Shown: positions 62,043 through 64,000 of the stretch, one piece after another | Numbering within the stretch: the first letter of the stretch is position 1 | Layout of the letters: the number at the start of each line of letters is the position of its first letter | Source: Algoriphagus locisalis | GTDB taxonomy: Bacteria > Bacteroidota > Bacteroidia > Cytophagales > Cyclobacteriaceae | Direction of reading: 5' to 3' | Assembly (NCBI RefSeq): GCF_900116615.1 | Contig: NZ_FPBF01000004.1 | Location: 310,001 to 374,000 of the forward strand | Length of the DNA: 64,000 bases | Notes under the pieces: model-generated | Databases searched by the model: none | What the model was told of the DNA's origin: nothing | The model's input: only the letters and a program-made list of their open reading frames with translations | Program-made: the position numbers and the translations under genes

Positions 62043-62960
62043 TTAAGAGCGGGCTAAGTTAATTTGTTTTGCCAAAATACCAATTGCCTCTTGGAAAGTT
62101 TTCGGTTCGAAACCCAGCTCTTCACGGGCTTTTTTGATAATAAAACCAGTTTTTAGTGGTCTTTTGGCAGGTTGGGTAAAGGTGGTTGAATCTGCTCGCT
62201 TGATCAACTCTTTGTTCAAACCAAAGAAATCTGCGGTGATATTTGCCATGTCATAAGGAGTCAAAAAATCTGGTCCAGAAATATTAAACACTCCCTCCGC
62301 TTCTTGCTCTGCAATCAAAATACAGCCTGCAGCCAAGTCTTCTGCAAGCGTAGGAGTGCGAAACTGATCATCAACAACCTGAATTTCCTTGCCAGCTTCA
62401 AGCGAAGATTTCACCCAAAGCACAATATTTGTTCGGCTTAAATCGTGGGCTATCCCAAAAACCAATACCGTCCTCGCAATTGACCATTTGGTCTTAGATG
62501 CCATGACTAGTTGCTCTCCTTTCAGCTTAGTCTCTCCATAATAATTTACCGGAGCAGCCTCTGCATTTTCATCTAGCGGACCTTCTTCTCCTGAGAAAAT
62601 AAAATCCGTTGATACGAAAATAAAATGAGCATTTGCTACCTCGGCAGCCTTAATTAAATAGCGTGTGGCATTCACATTGGCATCGTAACAGGCTTCCTGA
62701 TTTAATTCGCATTGATCCACATGAGTCATAGCAGCACCATGGATGATGATATCCGGTTTGATGTCTCCCAGCGCTTTTTCCACGCCAGCTGCATCTGTAA
62801 TATCAACCGAAACGTATTCGAATCCTTCACCTGGCAACCTGCATTCGCCTTTGCCACTAGCGATAACCTGAAACTCTCCTTTTTCCACCAATTGAGAAAC
62901 GAGCTTTTGTCCAAGTAATCCATTGGCTCCAGTGATAAATACTTTCTTCTTACTTGTCAT
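62043..62960 (-). CDS. SDR-family sugar-nucleotide reductase (RmlD-like)
   Basis: A 305-residue extended-type SDR. The NAD(P) motif is VFITGANGLLGQKLV at 6-20; GAAMTHVDQCE and the catalytic YYGETKLKGEQ (YxxxK) match dTDP-4-dehydrorhamnose reductase-like proteins. No other rhamnose-pathway genes are nearby, so the true substrate is open. I prefer the ATG at 62960 over 63014: it starts the family-like MTSKKKVFITGANG and leaves an 11-bp overlap with the cyclophilin gene. Confidence 0.85.
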   Translation of the reverse strand: MTSKKKVFITGANGLLGQKLVSQLVEKGEFQVIASGKGECRLPGEGFEYVSVDITDAAGVEKALGDIKPDIIIHGAAMTHVDQCELNQEACYDANVNATRYLIKAAEVANAHFIFVSTDFIFSGEEGPLDENAEAAPVNYYGETKLKGEQLVMASKTKWSIARTVLVFGIAHDLSRTNIVLWVKSSLEAGKEIQVVDDQFRTPTLAEDLAAGCILIAEQEAEGVFNISGPDFLTPYDMANITADFFGLNKELIKRADSTTFTQPAKRPLKTGFIIKKAREELGFEPKTFQEAIGILAKQINLARS

Positions 62961-63795
62961 CCGGATAGCTGTAGTTATATTCTTTTTCAATTTTCTTTTT
63001 GGACATTCTCTCAACTTTCACGGTCATAAATACTGGCTCGATTGGTCTATCTCTCGTGTTTGTGGAAGTATTTGAAATCTCTTCTGCCACTTCCAATCCT
63101 TGGATCACTTCTCCAAAAACAGTGTATTCTTTGTCCAGATGTGGAACTCCACCTACGGTAGTGTAAGCCTCAATTTGCTCTGGCGTAAAGTCTTTGGTCA
63201 ATTTCACATTGAGTGACTTCTCCAACTCGTCTCTTTTGGAAAGAATCAAATTTGTCAAACTGTCAAACTTCTGCTCGTTATAGAGACGAATGTATTCATT
63301 TTTCAAATCTGCCTGACTTCCCAATTCCATGTACTTCATAAGTGATTTTTGAAGCTCCTGCATGTCAGTCGTGAGCTCAAGCTCATCATAGACTTTACCG
63401 ATAGTGATGTAAAACTGGGAGCCATTTGACCTTCTTTCAGGATTAATACCATCCGGCTGACGCGCTGCAGCGATCATACCTTTTTTGTGGTAATAGTGCG
63501 GTCTGATCTCAGCAGGTAAAGTTGGCCATTCCTGTGGCGGCAGGTTTTCTTTGGTAAAAACATCGCCTCCCTGAATCATGAAATTCTTCATTACCCGCTG
63601 AAACTCGGTAGAATCAAATCTTCCCGCTTCCGCCAGTTTGATGAAATTTGATTTATGCTCGGGTGTATCGTCGAAGAGAACAGCCACTATATCTCCATGA
63701 CTTGTTGATATCGTGATGACATAATCTTTGTCCGCAGCGCAGGCAAATGAGCTGGCGCAAAGGAAGAGAACAAGTAAGGTTCTTAGAAATCTCAT
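62950..63795 (-). CDS. Cyclophilin-type peptidyl-prolyl isomerase, lipoprotein
   Basis: A 281-residue envelope foldase with a lipobox at Cys19 (ASSFAC). The cyclophilin core is seen as STEFQRVMKNFMIQGGDVF (active-site Arg, Phe and Gln), SNGSQFYITIGK and the C-terminal YTVFGEVIQGLEVAEEI. About 75 residues (~125-200, TDMQELQKS... to ...DFTPEQIEAYTTVGG) are inserted between core strands, which I believe is common in Bacteroidota members. It starts four bases inside the hemC end (ATGA) and overlaps the downstream RmlD-like gene. Confidence 0.9.
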   Translation of the reverse strand: MRFLRTLLVLFLCASSFACAADKDYVITISTSHGDIVAVLFDDTPEHKSNFIKLAEAGRFDSTEFQRVMKNFMIQGGDVFTKENLPPQEWPTLPAEIRPHYYHKKGMIAAARQPDGINPERRSNGSQFYITIGKVYDELELTTDMQELQKSLMKYMELGSQADLKNEYIRLYNEQKFDSLTNLILSKRDELEKSLNVKLTKDFTPEQIEAYTTVGGVPHLDKEYTVFGEVIQGLEVAEEISNTSTNTRDRPIEPVFMTVKVERMSKKKIEKEYNYSYPDDK

Positions 63796-64000
63796 TTATT
63801 CAATGTTTGTTTAATTTGATCCAATATGACTTTTCCGCCTGCGGCAAAAACCTCTTTTGCTAGCTCTTGGCCAAGCTTTTCAGGCTCTCGGAAATCGCCT
63901 TCCACTACAATTGAAATGCGCTCATTGCCATCAAGACTGACAATCCCACCTTTCAAGGTGAGTTGGCCTTCATTAAGACTTGCTAGCGCAAAAACAGGTA
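63792..64000 (-). CDS. hemC: Hydroxymethylbilane synthase, C-terminal part (cut by window edge)
   Basis: The last 68-69 residues of a frame running off the right edge. The translation reads PVFALASLNEGQLTLKGGIV ... SLDGNERISIVVEGDF ... EKLGQELAKEVFAAGG ... ending TLNK. This matches the C-terminal domain of porphobilinogen deaminase, which polymerises four porphobilinogens in tetrapyrrole synthesis. The catalytic cofactor Cys region lies outside the window. The stop overlaps the cyclophilin start by ATGA. Confidence 0.8.
   Translation of the reverse strand, partial: PVFALASLNEGQLTLKGGIVSLDGNERISIVVEGDFREPEKLGQELAKEVFAAGGKVILDQIKQTLNK

Noticed and set aside
1..64000. CRISPR array
   Set aside because: No series of regularly spaced 24-40 bp direct repeats was found; the short repeats seen are palindromic or tandem gene-scale.
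1..64000. Prophage or rRNA operon
   Set aside because: No phage structural, integrase or rRNA-like sequence is visible; the only complete mobile element is the IS66 copy.

Overview
The window looks like a chromosomal segment of a Bacteroidota bacterium, most likely Cytophagales/Cyclobacteriaceae (Algoriphagus-like). This is inferred from a type B T9SS sorting protein, a three-subunit sdhCAB operon with a single cytochrome b subunit, many SPII lipoproteins, PF13568-type outer-membrane barrels, AT-rich start regions without strong Shine-Dalgarno sequences, and -33/-7 promoters of the TTTG / TAnnTTTG kind. No plasmid, phage or ribosomal operon is visible.

Layout. 1-5170: tail of an unknown protein, an SDR, a TrxR-like flavoprotein, then a translationally coupled pair of surface lipoproteins (parallel beta-helix protein plus diheme cytochrome c). 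5171-5609: REP-like hairpins, a terminator and one copy of a ~150 bp interspersed repeat. 5610-9220: a barrel protein and a three-gene operon (SSF symporter, GNAT, PLP racemase). 9505-11160: an HD hydrolase and an orphan lipoprotein gene set between highly structured repeats that look cassette-like. 11165-14662: sdhB-sdhA-sdhC. 14946-19121: a 930-aa T9SS cargo protein, a DCC-family protein and fabD. 19329-26237: folK, sppA, flavin reductase, an EEP-family hydrolase, a two-gene DUF1828/DUF6978-like module, and pgk. 26360-34351: a tightly packed minus-strand run (tsaC, TPR lipoprotein, thioesterase, Nudix, unknown, recQ, enoyl-CoA hydratase, comEC). 34810-41568: barrel protein, GNAT, phoH, SAM-hydroxide adenosyltransferase, a monooxygenase-like protein, tRNA-Leu(CAA), a helical unknown, an AAA/DUF4143 ATPase with a striking inverted repeat in its promoter region, and a Cys-rich orphan.

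41755-46560 holds a MacB/FtsX-type permease gene split by a complete IS66-family element (42170-44507). The element has imperfect terminal inverted repeats, all three tnp genes and an exact 8-bp target duplication; removing it restores an 819-codon frame. 46735-47112 is a small membrane-protein gene with an in-frame TAG. 47169-51260 is the conserved ybbA-ybbP-tesA neighbourhood, here with tesA divergent.

51420-59507 is the most unusual locus: seven tandem paralogous beta-propeller-like lipoproteins, every junction a 4-nt ATGA overlap, with near-identical 5' segments between some neighbours but diverged middles. The window closes with the second copy of the interspersed repeat (inverted), a barrel protein, an NSS transporter, an RmlD-like reductase, a lipoprotein cyclophilin and the 3' end of hemC.

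The best candidates for undescribed biology are the seven-gene lipoprotein array, the DUF1828/DUF6978-like pair, the cassette-like structured repeats near 10.1-11.1 kb, and the beta-helix/diheme cytochrome pair. None can be given a function from sequence alone.
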